A stretch of DNA of 64,000 nt from Thalassia testudinum (GCA_037157565.1 JAZHRO010000019.1:63362501-63426500), one strand, 5' to 3'; shown: positions 21,182-34,110, counted from the first letter of the stretch. Numbers and translations are program-made. The notes: a model not told the origin generated them from the letters alone.

Positions 21182-22398
21182 TCACATTAAGGTTAAAGCA
21201 ACCTTATCGTAGATGGGTTCTGGAATAACACGGTCAACATAAGGTTTCAGACATTGTCCGTTGACCTTAAAAGAATTACCCGTCTTTGGGTGAGAGATCT
21301 CAACAGCTCCATTGGGAAATATTCGATCGATGATGAATGGGCCGTCCGACTTTGACCTAAGCTTGTCGGGAAAGAGCTTAAGTGGAGAATTAAAGAGCCA
21401 GACCTTCTAGTTCGGCTCAAAGCTCTTGCGAGAAATCAGTTGGTCATGAAGAGCTTTGGTCCGAGTCTTATAGATCTTGGAATTCTCGTACGCATCATTT
21501 CTAAGCTCCTCCAACTCTAATAGTTGGAGATTCCTGGTCTTTTCGGCTAAACTCAAATCCAAGTTGCACTGCTTGATTGCCCAAAATGGCCGATGTTCAA
21601 TATCTACTGGTAAATGGCACGCCTTTCCATACACTAGATGAAATGGTGACATGTCGATAGGCATTTTGTACGCCATACGGTAGGCCCAAAGAGCATCCTC
21701 AAGCTTTTGAGTATAATCTTTTCGATCAGGCTTAACCGTCTTCTGCAAGATGTTCTTGATCTTCCGATTGGAGATCTTGGCCTGTTCGTTTGTCTGAGGG
21801 TGGTAAGGTGTGGAGATTCTGTGATTTACCCCGTATTTTGCTAGTAAACTACGGAATTGAGCATTTGTGAAGTGAGTACCATCATTGCTAATGATAGCCC
21901 TCGGAATCCTAAACCAACTGAAGATGTTCTTTTTGACAAAATCGATGACCACTTTGTGGTCATTGGTTTGGGTGGGAATAGCCTCAATCCACTTGGACAT
22001 GTAATCAACAGCAACAAGAATGTACTGGTGTCCGAATGAAGGGAGGAAGGGTCCCATGAAATCGATGCCCCAAATGTCGAAGATTTCAACGGGAAGGATT
22101 GGGTTTAAAGGCATCATATCTTTCTTGGTTAAGCTCCCAAGTGCCTGGATTGGGAACACAACCTCGAGAATTCCTGGGCATCCTTGAATAAAGACGGCCA
22201 ATAGAATCCAGATTGCAATATTTTTACAGCCGTCTTTTTCACGGAGAAATGTCCACCACATGCAGATGCATGGCAGAACTCAAGAATACTTTGGAATTCA
22301 TTCTCCGGAACACATCGGTGAATAATCTGATCAGAGCCGATGTGGTACAGTTTAGGGTCCTCCTAGAAGTAATATTTGGACTTAGATTTGAGTCTATC
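21182..22398 (-). pseudogene. Integrase of outer element, catalytic residues changed
   Basis: The main open part is 21407-22261 (284 codons, minus), with flanking parts read through stops to about 22398 and down to the likely pol end near 21182. The core has WGIDFMGPF, but the second catalytic position reads [10 protein letters not shown] where ISDGG is expected (Asp to Asn) and the third reads [13 protein letters not shown] where GQAE is expected (Glu to Lys). All are G-to-A type changes. [19 protein letters not shown] and [16 protein letters not shown] follow, as in Athila integrases. Inactive. Confidence 0.87.
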
Positions 22399-23219
22399 TC
22401 ATTGTTTCTTAATCCAATCCTGAGGGATTTGACCAACGACAAAATAGTTTACTATGTTTGCAAACCATGGGGTTTGGACACCTGACACTGCAAGAATAGT
22501 CTCGTTCGAAAAAGTATCAGCAATCGGAATATCCGTACGAGGAGAATCACTTAGAAGTCTCGAAAGATGATCCGCCACCACATTCTATGCCCTGAATTTA
22601 TCTTTGATTTCAAGATTGAATTCTTGAAGCAGAAGAATCCATCGAATGAGCTAGGGTTTGGCATCCTTTTTGGCCAAGAGATGTCTCAAGGTCCAGTGAT
22701 CGGTGTAAATTATGACGTGAGACCCTAAGAGATAAGCTCTGAATTTCTCCAAAGCAAATACTATAGCTAGCAACTCCTCAGTAATGGTATAATTCCTCTA
22801 GGCCTCGTCCAGAGTTTTGCTAGCGTAGTAGATGATAGAGGGCTTTCTGTCGATCTTTTGACCTAAAACAGCCCCGACTGCATAATCAGAAGCTTCGATC
22901 ATGATCTCAAATGGGGCTGTCCAGACCGGTGGTTGCAGCACTGGAGCACAAGTGACTGCCATTTTAAGAAAATCAAATGCCTTGCAGCATGATTCGTCGA
23001 ATTCAAATGCTGTATCTTTGGCAAGAAGGTTGCTTAGAGGGAGAGCAACCTAGGAGAAGTCCTTGATGAACCTCCGATAGAATCCCACATGACCGAGGAA
23101 TGAGCAAATTTGTTTGACAGATGTGGGAGGAGGAAGTTTAGAAATATCATCAACCATATCCTTGTCAACTTCAATTCTCCGTTCAGAGATTACATGACCC
23201 AAGACGATATGTTCTTGTG
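22399..23219 (-). pseudogene. RNase H region of outer element
   Basis: Only the end is open (22399-22581: [12 protein letters not shown] and linker). The rest, read through stops, matches the RNase H of the inner element at nucleotide level, for example the equivalents of YYASKTLDEA near 22800-22830 and the TDH block near 22700. Confidence 0.7.
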
Positions 23220-23960
23220 TCATGAAATGGCTCTTTTCCTAGCTAAGGACCAATCTTGTTTTGATGCATCTTTAAGGATCAATTTGAGATTAGCCATGCA
23301 AGAATCAAACGCGAAAATAGAGAAATCATCCATGAAGACTTCCATAAACTCTCCCACCATGTCAAAGAATATGGCTAGCATACACCTTTGAAAAGTTGCA
23401 GGTGTATTGCATAAGCCGAATGGCATTCTACAGAAAGCAAAGTTTCTGTAGGGACAGGTGAAAGTCTCCTGATCCTCGGGATGGATATGGACTTGATTGT
23501 ATCCTGGGTAACCGTCTAGGAAACATAAGTACTTTTACCTAGCTAATCTTTCAAGGATCTGGTTGATGAAGGGCAGAGGAAAATGATCCTTTTTGGTGTC
23601 TGTGTTCAATTTCCTGTAATTGATACAGACCTTCCAGGAGGAAGATGAATGAGTCGTGACAGATTCTCCTTTCTTGTTAGTGACAACGGTAATCCCAACT
23701 TGCCTGGGAACAATTTGCACGGGACTTACTCAAGAACTATCTGAGATCATATAAATGATTCCTGCATCATGCCACTTAATTATTTTTTTCTTGACCACTT
23801 CTCTAGGGTTTAGTCTCCTCTGCATTTGGCAAGAAGGGCGGGATCCATCTTCCCTGAAAATTCTGTGATTGCAATAAGATGACTCAATCCCCCTAAGGTC
23901 ATGGATGGTCGAACCAATTGCCTCTTTGTGTTCTTTTAGGACCTTGATCAGTTTAATCTC
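23220..23960 (-). pseudogene. Reverse transcriptase of outer element
   Basis: Two open pieces: 23535-23720 with VCINYRKLNTDTKKDHFPLPF, and 23220-23426 with MPFGLCNTPATFQRCMLAIF and VFMDDFSIF (catalytic aspartates kept). Stops and small indels separate them; the upstream part to 23960 carries the connection to protease. Confidence 0.85.
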
Positions 23961-25171
23961 CTACTCCTTAGTCAATCTAGCACTGATAATCACATGGAGC
24001 ATCATTTTAGGTCCTAAAAACTGATATTTCAAACTCTCAGGCAATGGTTTCAATTCAAGTTGGGGCGGGTCTAAGATGGAAGGTAAGGATGATGCTGATG
24101 AAGATTCATTAAGAGGAAGAGGTTGAAAGTGAACAAAATCAATAATCTCTTTAGAATGTGGCGGGTTTGCCACAGAGGGTTGCATGTTAGATTCATCAAG
24201 ACAGGAGGAACTTTCAATTGCAGAAACAACCATACATGTCTCAATATTAAAGTTATCTTCCTCTATAAATCCACAATCCTCAAATTTATTAATCACCTTG
24301 AAAATATCCAATTTCAGTTTCCAATCCCTAAAGGCGATTTCCATGTTACCGCTCTCACAGTTGATATTGGCCTTAGTGGTAGCTAGGAATGAACGCCCCA
24401 GAATGATGGGTATGTTACTCAAATTCTTAGGTACATTCATGTCAAGGACAAGGAAATCTACAGGAAAATAGAAGTCCTTAACCTTGACAATAATGTCCTC
24501 AATAGCGCCTCTTGGATTTGTGACCGAATAGTCTGCTAACTACAGCGTTACTAAGGTCGACCAAAGTTCACCTAATCCAAACTTCTCGTAAAGAGAAGTC
24601 GGAATTAGGTTAATGGGTGCACCTAGATCCAGGAGTGCCCTATCAAAGGTGTAATCTTCGATAACATATGAAATCAAAGGGGCACCTAGATCTCTATTTT
24701 TCGGAGGAAGGTGATGCAGGATAACCGAACTAGCTTGCTCAGAGAGTATCACCTTCCTCGGAACATATTCCCTCGGCTTACGCTTCTGGGTGCATAAATC
24801 CTTTAAGAATTTAGCATAAGCTGCTATGTGTTTGATAGCATCGAGGAGGGGGATATTGATTTCAACATTCTTGAATATATTCAAGAGCTCCTCGTTACTA
24901 TCAATAGGCTTCTTCTTCCTAGGTTTAATCATGGCCTCAGGAAAAGGAACATGAGTCAAATCTTCAGAATTAGGTTCTTGAGCCTTGATTTCTTCTTCAG
25001 AATTCTCCTTTCTTTCCTCAGACTCACCAGGATTTTCTTGACTAGAGCAGGGTAGGTGTGGGTCCTAGGTTTGCCTTCCACTCCTTAAAGTAACGGAGTT
25101 GGTAGATGCGTACAGGTTTGGGTGTTGGGGAGGGTTAGGAAAGATTGGAGAGGCTTGATTAGCCAAAAACC
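23961..25171 (-). pseudogene. Protease region of outer element
   Basis: 24540-24959 includes ALLDLGAPINLIPTSLYEKFGLGEL, where the active-site triad DLGA is followed by Pro in place of Ser, and 23961-24440 begins at NVPKNLSNIPIILGRSFLATTKA. These match the inner element's protease around residues 290-400. The two frames are separated by stops. The piece 24960-25171 is decayed Gag-protease linker. Confidence 0.82.
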
Positions 25172-26710
25172 TCAAATTTGATGAAGTAGAGGAGGAAGAC
25201 CCTGCTCAACCACCTGAGCATGTGCGTGTGGGTCCCTCTGATTCCCATACCCTTGGGCTTGATTGCTTGGATTCTGTATGTTGCGCGGATTGGGTACGGG
25301 TTGAGATGGAAAAGATACGGGCTGACGAGTGTTAGCAATGAGCCCGATTTGCAAGTTGTCCAGTGAGGTTTTCATTTGTTGCATGAGTTGGAGCGTAGAT
25401 CCTTGCATCTCTACCATCTGATGGTTCAAATCAGCCCGCCCTACAGGTTGAGGAGCATTCCAAATTGACTGATTGACTTGATTCGGGGGCAGCTGAGTAA
25501 AAACATGACCCTGACCCATTGGTCTTTGTGGAGCATAGTTGCTGGGTCGGAATTGGATTTACTGCCCCGGATGTTTCCAGGAGAAGTTAGGGTGGTTCCT
25601 TCAACTTGGATTATAAGCATTAGAATATGGGTTGGACCTAACGTTCTCCTCTACAACATAGACATCCTCATAGGGCGAGGATGGAGAGAAAGAAAGAGGG
25701 GGATCAGAGAAACTGGGATCAAAGGCCCTAGTTTGGAACCCGTGGGGTTCCGAGTAATGCTGGCTCACAGGTTGAGCCGCATTCAGTTGATTCACGAACT
25801 CCTGTCCAGAAGGAGCTCGCGAAGAATGGAATCCTAAATTCACAGAGTTTCTAACCATCCACTCTTCCATCTTTTTGGTAACCAGGTCCACCTTATCTAA
25901 ATTATTACAAATCAGCTCCATATCGAATGAATGAGAGTCATGGACCTCATTAACATTCGATCTGGGTTGTTGGGACCGGTTAAAGGTACCAATGGAGGCA
26001 TGATTGATTGAACTTTTTACTCATTTCCTCAAAAAAATCATGCGCACTATCTGCGTCTTTATTGAGGAAATTGCCTCCGCAAGAAGCGTCCACATGATTT
26101 CTGAGTTGCTCAGTCAACCCGTGGTAAAAGATCTGCACGAGTTGCCATTTCGACACCTTTTGGTGTGGACACTTCTGCAATAAGTCCGGAATCGCTCCCA
26201 GGCAACATGAACCTGCTCCCCTGGCCGCTGGGCAAAAGTAGCAATCACCCGCCTCAGTGCATTGGTACGCCCAACTGGAAAGAATTTCTTTAAGAAAGTC
26301 GATTTAAGATTGTTCCAAGTTGCTATCGGCCTTCCTATGGTCCTGTACCAATGAGCAGCCTTATCCCTAAGAGAGTGGGGAAAGAGCCTCATGATCATTT
26401 GCTCTTCATTCATGTTTCGTGATTTGGTGGTCTGGACCAAAGTGGTTAAGTCCTCCAAATGCTGAAACGGGTCTTCAGAGTCAAGCCCATGAAAATGTTT
26501 GATTAGGCTTAACACCTGGGGCTTGATTTCAATGTCTTCAACTGGAATCTGAACACCGGGACATTCCCTATAATATGAAGGATCATAAAAATCCTTTAAG
26601 AGCTGAGCACCCTGCATTCTCTGGAACCATTTTTGCATCTGCATTTGTTCCAGCTACCTTTGAAACATCTCTTGTTGATTCTGAGGCAGAGGAGGTTGTT
26701 GATCGGCCAT
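25172..26710 (-). pseudogene. Gag of outer element, stops and frameshifts
   Basis: Probable start at the ATG 26708-26710 (MADQQPPLPQNQQ), followed by an in-frame TAG after about 18 codons (near 26655). The capsid domain is in 26114-26644 (FHGLDSEDPFQHLEDL, FPHSLRDKAAHWYRTIGRP, FLKKFFPVGRTNALRR), then a frameshift to 25980-26180 (MQKCPHQKVSKWQLVQIFYH, DASCGGNFLNKDAD), then P/Q-rich tails at 25601-25921 and 25172-25519. Homologous to the inner Gag over its whole length. Confidence 0.85.
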
Positions 26711-28023
26711 GGGATCAATTTGGCTAAAATTCAATCTATGCCTCCTAGAATGATCTAATGGTCCTTCTAATTGGGGATTCAATGACCTCCTTCCAAGCAT
26801 AAACTAGGAAGAGGTCGAAAGGACTGGGGATAAGAACCCTGCAGCACAACAAAACAAGCCTATCCTTAAGTTGGATAGCTTAAGGATCTACAGACTCTCA
26901 AAATCCGTCATAAGATTATAGACGATTTACTCTACTTGTATCCAGTCAATCCAACCATTTAGAAGGAGAGGCTGGGGAGAAGATTATTCCTTCGGCTTGC
27001 GCCTCTGGTTCTTAATGTACCCCCCAACCATAGTCGTTTGATGCTACTCCCTTAGCTAGACATTAGATTGGCTAGTACAAGCAGGTTAATCGTGAACAAT
27101 CTCAATCTGGGCCTTGAAGAGCGAATCAATCTTTAAGGCCAACGTGTAATCAATTTTAACCTAGGTTTAGGATTGTAGTGCTTATGGAATGTGATGGACC
27201 CTTAAAATGGGTTGTGCCCTTAATGATTATTGAATATGTGTGAGTGCATGCACAACCAAGGTTTTCAAGCAAGATTATTTGGATGAGTGGATTTTAAGGT
27301 TCAAATCTTACTTAAGTAGCTTTTAGGGTTTAGAATTAGGTAAATTAAATCAAGTTCAAGAGGCAAACCAGATTTTCAAAACACGGGTGAAGATAGTTTC
27401 CTTTTGAAATCAAAAGTAAAGTGGAGTGCCTAATATTGACCTAAATTGTAAACCCTAAGGGGAAGCTACTTGATGTGTTGATTTTAGATGGAGTAGTGCA
27501 GCTCAAACAACTCAAACAATTGGCCTTAATGCACCACTGAGTTAGGCACACAAGTGGATGCCTATTCTGATTTCTACTCGATTATGTGTTTGGGTGTGTG
27601 TAACGGTTCCACTGGTTGGAATCCTAGTTGAGTAGATAAAAATCAAGTTAGGTTATGTGCCTCGAATGTGGGTGTATGTAATGTGTATGTTAATTTGTCC
27701 CACAAGAAGTATCTTTTTGTTTGTTTGTCTTTTTTTTTACGAGGGTGAGATGAGTGGTGGTGAAAATCAAAGCATCCAAACTAATCCTAGGGTTTATGTG
27801 AACACCTAGGTTAATTAAGGCTTGAATTAGGGTTGTGGAATGAAATCTATGAAGGGCGGAAGAATGGGGAACACTTACAGTTGTCTTCAACTGCACTTTA
27901 CTCCTTTCTACCGCTTGAAGATTCCCTGTTGAGGTACCTGCAAAACAATAGAAGAGAAATAAAAGCAAGTTAGAAAATAATTAAGTGCATGAAATGCGGA
28001 AAGAAAATCGAGATTCGTTGCCT
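26711..28023 (-). other. 5' leader of outer element
   Basis: About 1.3 kb between primer site and Gag. No recognised coding content; contains a pyrimidine-rich TTTTGCAG near 27940 that looks like a splice acceptor, as in the degenerate leader near 5110. Confidence 0.6.
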
Positions 28024-28040
28024 CCCCGGCAACGGTGCCA
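28024..28040 (-). other. Primer binding site, tRNA-Asp type, outer element
   Basis: On the minus strand TGGCACCGTTGCCGGGG, three bases after the LTR end TTCAACA. Identical to the inner element's site. Confidence 0.92.
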
Positions 28041-28693
28041 AAATGTTGAATCGGAAAATTGTCGCAAACGGAAGTTGAGTTTTGAAAACCCATCGTTGTA
28101 GTGTGATTTGCGAAGAAATTCGTTAACAAATAAATTTTACCGAAACTCGAGAAGAATTCCACGTTGAACACAGGAAGGCTACGTCACTTTGAAATCCATG
28201 ATTATTATTTTTTTGTTGTTTTTGTTTAGAAAGTGAGATAATCACAATGAATTCGATATTAACAATAAGAGAGAGAGAGAAACAGAGAGAGAGAATAAAC
28301 ACTTAATAATATGGATAATGTTTTTACAACTAGAAAGTGGGAAATATTATAGCTAGAAAGCGAAAAATATTACAACAAGAAAGCAGTAAAATCTACTCTA
28401 AAAAACAATAAAGAGAAAGGAGGTGAGAAGTTATCCTCCTCGACAGCTGCTTGGAGGACGGGCCGGACGGGGCGACACCTGGAAGATGGAGGGCGACGAC
28501 AGAAGATGGAGAATGAAGCGGGAAGAATCGGGGGCGAGGCAGGGCATCATCGTCTCAGGATCCACTTCCGGAATGGGGGCGAGAAAACTTTGATTTTAAC
28601 TCTAGAGGAGCATCCCAGGTTTGGGACAAGCTTCTTTAGAGCTTGGAGAGGGAGAGAGGTGAAGGGATGAATGAAATGTGGGGAGCGTAGGCC

Positions 28694-28701
28694 TTTTTAT
28701 A
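28694..28701 (-). promoter_or_regulatory. TATA box of outer 5' LTR
   Basis: On the minus strand CTATAAAAAGGCC. The equivalent region is deleted from the 3' LTR copy. Confidence 0.6.
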
Positions 28702-29055
28702 GGTGTAGAGGTTAAGGGCAAAAAGGTCATTTCAAGTTGAAAACATTAATGTAAGGGCCTTTAGTGATGGATTTAAGCATCACTAAAGACCTTGAATGTG
28801 GCCTTAGCTCGTGGGCACGTGCCTCTCCCACGCTCAACAATGCTCGCGCACGTCTGTGCTCTCTCAGCCGTCTGATGAGGAATCAACGGCCTAGAACGTG
28901 CAATCTCGCACCTTTACAAATCACGCCTCCTATGCGTGAGATCTGGTGTGGGATCAGGCATCATCTTGCACGTGTGGCCAATTGATCCATCAGAGCTGTT
29001 GGCGCTTGATTGGGCGACTTGATTTCACTCTCGCATGCGAAGAAGAGGGGCACTG

Positions 29056-29117
29056 CGCTCAATTCAAACGCGCGACCTCTGTGCGTGCAACATTCTTAAC
29101 CACTGCACTATCAACCG
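29056..29117 (-). other. tRNA-like segment inside outer 5' LTR
   Basis: On the minus strand TAGTGCAGTGGTTAAG (29095-29110) fits the A-box consensus well; the B-box position reads GCGTTTGAATT (29061 on), one C-to-T away from the GTTCGAATC kept in the 3' LTR. Confidence 0.45.
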
Positions 29118-29797
29118 TTCCTTGTCACACTTTTTATTTAACACTCAAGCGCTCACGACCGTTGGATAAACATCCAATGGTCGAGATCACTCGAGCATTT
29201 AATCTCTTTATCACTATGAAGTGCGGCTGAGATTGAACCTCAGCCGTTGGATCTTCGATCGACGATTGGGATTTGCTTGAGCAGGTGGAAAGTGAGTCTC
29301 GTAGTTGACCTTGGGTGGCTGAGATGGTGCCACATGGTGCCATCTTGGCCGTCCATCTTCTATGTGTTGCAGATGGTGCCACGGATGTCGGATTGGATCG
29401 ATTTTTGCGCTGTTGAGCTACGATCATCGATCTGAACCCATTCGTATGGTTGGATTGGTCATCTAAAGTGTAGATTTACACCATGTTAGCCCTTGATCTT
29501 TGATTTTCCTCGAATTATATCTAATGTTACGGAAGTCCGATCAGGGCGATCTTAAAGTTGTTAAACTCCGATCGTTACCCTGATCAAATCCGTACGGTTG
29601 GATCTTCAATTCGTGGCCCTGATTAAATTTCGCCCTATCCTTGGCCACCAAGAAGAAGAAATTACTATATAATTTATACAATTTAACCTAAATGCATGAT
29701 GATGCATGTTATGCAATATTTACAATGCATGATGCTTATATGATACTAAGAACATGCATTAATAGACATTTTTGGCTATTCATATGTATGCTCATCA

Positions 29798-29802
29798 TAG
29801 GT
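29798..29802. repeat. Target-site duplication of outer element (right copy)
   Basis: TAGGT after the LTR terminus, matching 7927-7931. Confidence 0.85.
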
Positions 29803-32800
29803 TTAGACATAGCAAGGCCTAGTTCGATGCTAAACTAATGAAAGGTGTAAAAGGTAAGGCAGTACCTTACTCGAAAGCACCCTTCTCTTACTGTCAAAGA
29901 ACTATATGAAGGAAGTGGTGCATTACAAAAGTGAGGGTTTCATTTTAAAACTTCTTAAAAACATGAAAACATGATCCTAAAGTCATTGATTGGTTTAGAT
30001 AAGAAACACACCAACAATTTTCAATTGCACAAGTTAAGGATACCTCCATAATTGACTATCACAAGAATGTGACGGTGCATAGAAGCAATTTCACATGTCT
30101 ACTTGAAGTCACCAATGCAAGAGGCAACTCTAGGTTTGTTGATGAGGGCAACATTGGAGATGCACGAGGAAAATGATCTTCATGCAACGGGATGCATTTT
30201 TTTCAAGAAGCGGATCACTAGAAGAGACGAGGAAGAGGGGCTCGCCCTCTTCTCTTCTTAAAAGAGTAGACAACTAAGAGGGGTGGAGGGCCTTGATGCA
30301 AAATCCTAAAATTGGTAGAAGACCTCATTTTTTTATAGAGATGCAAAATCCTATTTTGTTAAAGAAATCATATTTCTCTAAAATTCCACCAATGCCCTTC
30401 TCTACTCTTTCTAATCAAAGAAAATTCCAACACTTTGATATTTGCTAAAATGCCTTCGGTGCTTCTTTAAGCACATTAATTATATATTTCAACTAGTTGT
30501 AACATATAATTAAATTTCTCCTACATTGCTAGCTACAATATTATGATGTAGGGAGATCATTTAGGTAAGTTGTAGTCCATCTATGATTACGATCACCCTA
30601 AATCAAGGGCTTAGATCATTTACTAATTATTTGATTCTAAAAACCATGTCTCAATTGTCTAGTTGAGAAATCTACATTGATAATTAATTTGAGCATTACT
30701 TCATAATTTTCCAATTATGAGTTTCTTTTTGAAAAGATTATAAGTAATATTTAATTTATCAATCAGCCCCTTACCTAATCAAATCACTAGGTGTTCATCA
30801 CACTACCTTGGTGAAGCATGATGGCTACTAAATTGTTAAGGCGATAGCCAACTCTTAAGATATACTTTTTATCCTACATGTCCTACATGCATAATGACAC
30901 ATGTAAGCAATACAAGCTTTAGGATCTTATCCTACTGTGGCCCCTTCTAAAACTAATCCGTCTATCTTACTCATCCTACTTTGGATGGAAGAATAGTAGA
31001 TAATTTCATCAAGTTATGCTAGTTTTTTCATTCCTATTACAATCTATCTATTGAAATGATCAGGAGTGGAATTGGACCTTCAAAGCCATAACAATAGCTC
31101 TCAAACTCAACTCCAACTGTTGGAGCTATGTGAATCCCATCTTGAGAAGACATCAGCTTCCTATATTGGATTATGCAAGCTGGATTCCAAACATACTACC
31201 CTCACATTTTGTAAACCATTAGCCATTGGATTGACAAATCTACATAGCCTACATATTGACTTGGATTCTTATCTCAGGTATAAGGACATGTGCCCCTTTC
31301 TTTAAGATTAGTAATCAAAAGAGGACTTTTGCAATCTTACTTATATTAACTGACTTCTCTGATTATGCTCATGTGACAATAATGGAATTTAGTCAGATAT
31401 CAATCTCACATGAACAACATGAAAGATCTTCGTCTCTTCCAAGACTAGGAAGTATGACTAAGACAATGAGTTAGAGATTGTGACCATGTGCATATCTATA
31501 TCTTATATCTCCTATCCATAACTATTTTGGATAGTTGATCTCCTATCCTTACTCAGGTGATAAGGCCTTTGTGTAAGTAACCGTAAAAGCACAAGAGGAA
31601 CCAACAATACATATTTATTGAAATGAATGGAGATGACACATTTAATTCATTTACTAATTAGATAATTAGATGGCTTGAAAAGGGCTCAAAGCTCTAACAC
31701 TGTACCAATTGATAAAAAGGTGTCTAACAAGATAGTAGCATAATGGCATCCATAATGGCCCTCATAATAGTTAGTCCAACTAGACCATCTCAAAGGACCA
31801 AGCCACTTTGACTCCTCACCTATAGGCAAGTAGGGGCCCTATATATCGGGTTAATAAGCTCCTATAAGGGGGAGGAGGAGACGCGTGCATTGAATGATAT
31901 CCTCCACAGCATTGACTCTCCTTTTCCATCCTTGATCTTGGGTAGTTGACTAGACCAAGTTTGATCTCACCATCTCCTCCTATAATCCACCATCTCAAAT
32001 AGTATATCTAAGTGATCTACATCTTCCTAAAGACGTAGGCCACTATTTTAAGGCATAAATAGTGTCATGTGTGGTTCTTTGTGTGATGGTCTCCTTCCCA
32101 ATTCGAGCCCTCATGTTGAACCGCTTCAAATCGAGGTTCATCTTTGTTGGGTGGTAGGTTGCGAGCTAAATGGAACAAGTAGTTCCCCCTGTGAGAACTT
32201 ATTAAGGGGCACCCACACCCATCTATGAAGTAACTCAACCTAGAGACTACACATGAAGAAGATACCTTGTAAAAGGGGTTTGTTCTTAATGAATGAATTG
32301 CTAGGCTCCACCATATAGTAGTGCCCCTCTTTGGAGAATGGAGCCTAACTCCCAATGTAGATTGCAACCGAAATGAGAGTTCCAACTCCTTACAAGAAAG
32401 GGGGTTTAGAAAAGATGATAAAGTGCAAAGGAGAGAACATATAGGTCAAATAGGAGTAAGGTTGGAGTTAGAAGTGAGAGGGCGACTAGATCTAAACGAA
32501 ACATTAGTCTTGGGAAGGATAGAGTTTCAAAGAAAAGGTAAAGTGTCTTTATCTAGAATGAGCCCTCCTTCCTTCCAATCCAGTTCATCCTATTTTTTAG
32601 AATTAACTTAATTAACAATATACTTCTACTTGTTTTTACAACTATTATGTTTCTTTCGCATGTTTGTAAAACTATTAGATGTAGTGGATGAATCCTTGGA
32701 AAATCATTACTGTTAGGATGAGGGGAAATCTAGAGAGAAGGTTTTACAAACTTCATTCTACTAAGGGAAGTGATTTTTGATTTGGAAATCCCTTAAGGCT

Positions 32801-32897
32801 TTTGGTTTAACTTTTGTAAGGATATGAGCCATGGTCTATTTTACATTTTTATCCTTGTACAAGTAAGCCTTGACTTAATCCTCCTACGTACAATTCT
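29803..32897. other. Unresolved decayed sequence with a possible minus-strand primer site
   Basis: Continuation of the pre-insertion sequence from 7926. No gene recognised. A hairpin GAAGAGGG/CCCTCTTC lies near 30231-30252. At 31684-31710 the minus strand reads TCAATTGGTACAGTG then TTAGAGCTTTGAGCCC, resembling the tRNA-iMet primer region of Ty1/copia elements (TTGGTATCAGAGCTTTGAG), so a copia relic with its LTR above about 31713 is possible. The frames at 32065-32611 and 33000-33248 show no known family. Confidence 0.35.
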
Positions 32898-34091
32898 TGT
32901 TGGTGCAAGAGCACCTCGATCGTTGACACTTGATATTTAACATTTGTATTGAGTTTGAGTTTTCAAGAATAATGCAAATGCATTCAAGTGTGAAGGAGCT
33001 TAAACTCGTATCCATGGTGAATTGGAGGAGCTTGATGGAGAAGAAAAGAAGATGAAACCTTGTATGGAGTGAGAGCTTGAAGATTCATAGAGATGAAGAA
33101 TAGGATAGAAGTTTATTCTATTCATGTATTTTGTACTTGTTGTTTTTGTTTTTTGCTCTTTATTTTTCTTAGAAATACTTTTAAAGACCCCAAAGTAACA
33201 CACCTGTAGTCCTAGGAACACTATTCCTACCCTAAGATACTTAGACAATCTTAGACAATCTTAGAAATCACTTAGAAAACGAAAATAGTAATTAATCAAC
33301 CTGATCAAACGTCCAATCTATACCTCAAATGTTTGATCTTGGACTTTAAGACATTTGACTATTTAACCATATGTCCAAACACCTAGGCTGGAATCAGACT
33401 CTCTGTCCTTTTACTTCCAGACGTCCAGCCCATAGTCTAGACATCTGAAGACCTTGCAAGAGTCCAACTAAATGACCGTTAGCTTCTCAGACATAATCTT
33501 AGAAGATTAACCTATGATTATATTAACAACTCTTTCTAGACATCTATAGTGCATCCCAGACGTTTGATAAATAGACGTTAGGCTAAGATCTGACCCAAAT
33601 CACTTTTATTAGATGATTATAGCCATTTGTGCCTCAGGAAATCAATTCCCACAGTGAATTATATTTACAGATGTCCAGACATCTTGTTAGACATCCAACC
33701 TATTGTCTAAGCAACTAGACCCTAGAACTCTATTTTGATCTGGTGAAAATAGGAAGGAAGCTATCTAGAATTAGACGTCTGATAATCTTCCCAAACATCT
33801 TATGATTGACTTCTTAGACATCCGTCCTGATTAAACACTGTAGATCAGATGACTGACCTTTAGATCAAACGAAGACCTAGACATCTGACCTTAAATTTAG
33901 ATGTCTGATAACCCTATCAAATTCATAAATGACCTGATTTCATTGGAATTTTAGCCTAATCTTTTCTGATTTATTTCCAATGGCTATGGAAGCCTTCAAA
34001 GGCCTTTTAAACCCTTCTTAGAGCCTCTATAAATTGAGGAGGACCTTTGTAATACACACCTTGAGAAACTTATTTCCACCATCTTAAGTGT
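32898..34091 (+). repeat. Candidate solo LTR (left part), interrupted by the CACTA element
   Basis: Begins TGTTGGTGCAAGAGCACC, reminiscent of SIRE/Maximus-type copia LTR starts, preceded by ATTCT (32893-32897). A TATA box TATAAATT lies at 34028-34035. The upstream part (33305-33915) carries many AGACATCTG/AGACGTCTG-like motifs. Continues at 58532 after the CACTA element (TGT duplication) to a possible end TTCTTCA at 59299, followed by ATTCT (59300-59304). The matching five bases suggest a complete LTR of about 1.95 kb, but the ends were found by eye. Confidence 0.45.
34028..34035 (+). promoter_or_regulatory. TATA box of candidate solo LTR
   Basis: CTCTATAAATTGAGGAGG; position and downstream sequence resemble LTR promoters. 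The CACTA insertion lies about 55 bases downstream, near the expected RNA start. Confidence 0.5.
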
Positions 34092-34110
34092 CACTACTAG
34101 AAAAATGGGA
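34092..34110 (+). repeat. Left terminal inverted repeat of CACTA element
   Basis: CACTACTAGAAAAATGGGA; only the first six bases match the right end exactly, consistent with short CACTA termini. Confidence 0.8.

Larger units (their letters stand above)
7932..29797 (-). mobile_element. Outer Athila-type Ty3/gypsy retrotransposon, minus strand, carrying a nested element
   Basis: Order on the minus strand: 5' LTR (28044-29797), tRNA-Asp primer site (28024-28040), leader, gag relic, protease, reverse transcriptase, RNase H, integrase, 3' untranslated region, polypurine tract (19996-20008), 3' LTR (19924-19995 and 7932-9253, split by the inner element). Flanked by TAGGT. Without the nested element it would be about 11.2 kb. 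All coding parts carry stops or frameshifts and integrase active-site residues are changed, so it is dead. The capsid sequence (motifs FFPVGRTNALRR, DASCGGNFLNKD) and tRNA-Asp primer site place it with Athila/Tat-like elements; no envelope-like gene was seen. Confidence 0.9.
28044..29797 (-). repeat. 5' LTR of outer element
   Basis: 1754 bases, minus orientation, TGATGAGC...TTCAACA. Contains a TATA box (28694-28701), a GA microsatellite (28268-28297), the repeated ACTAGAAAG units (28326-28412) and a tRNA-like block (29056-29117). Clearly diverged from the 3' LTR, which also carries a deletion, so the insertion is old. Confidence 0.9.
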
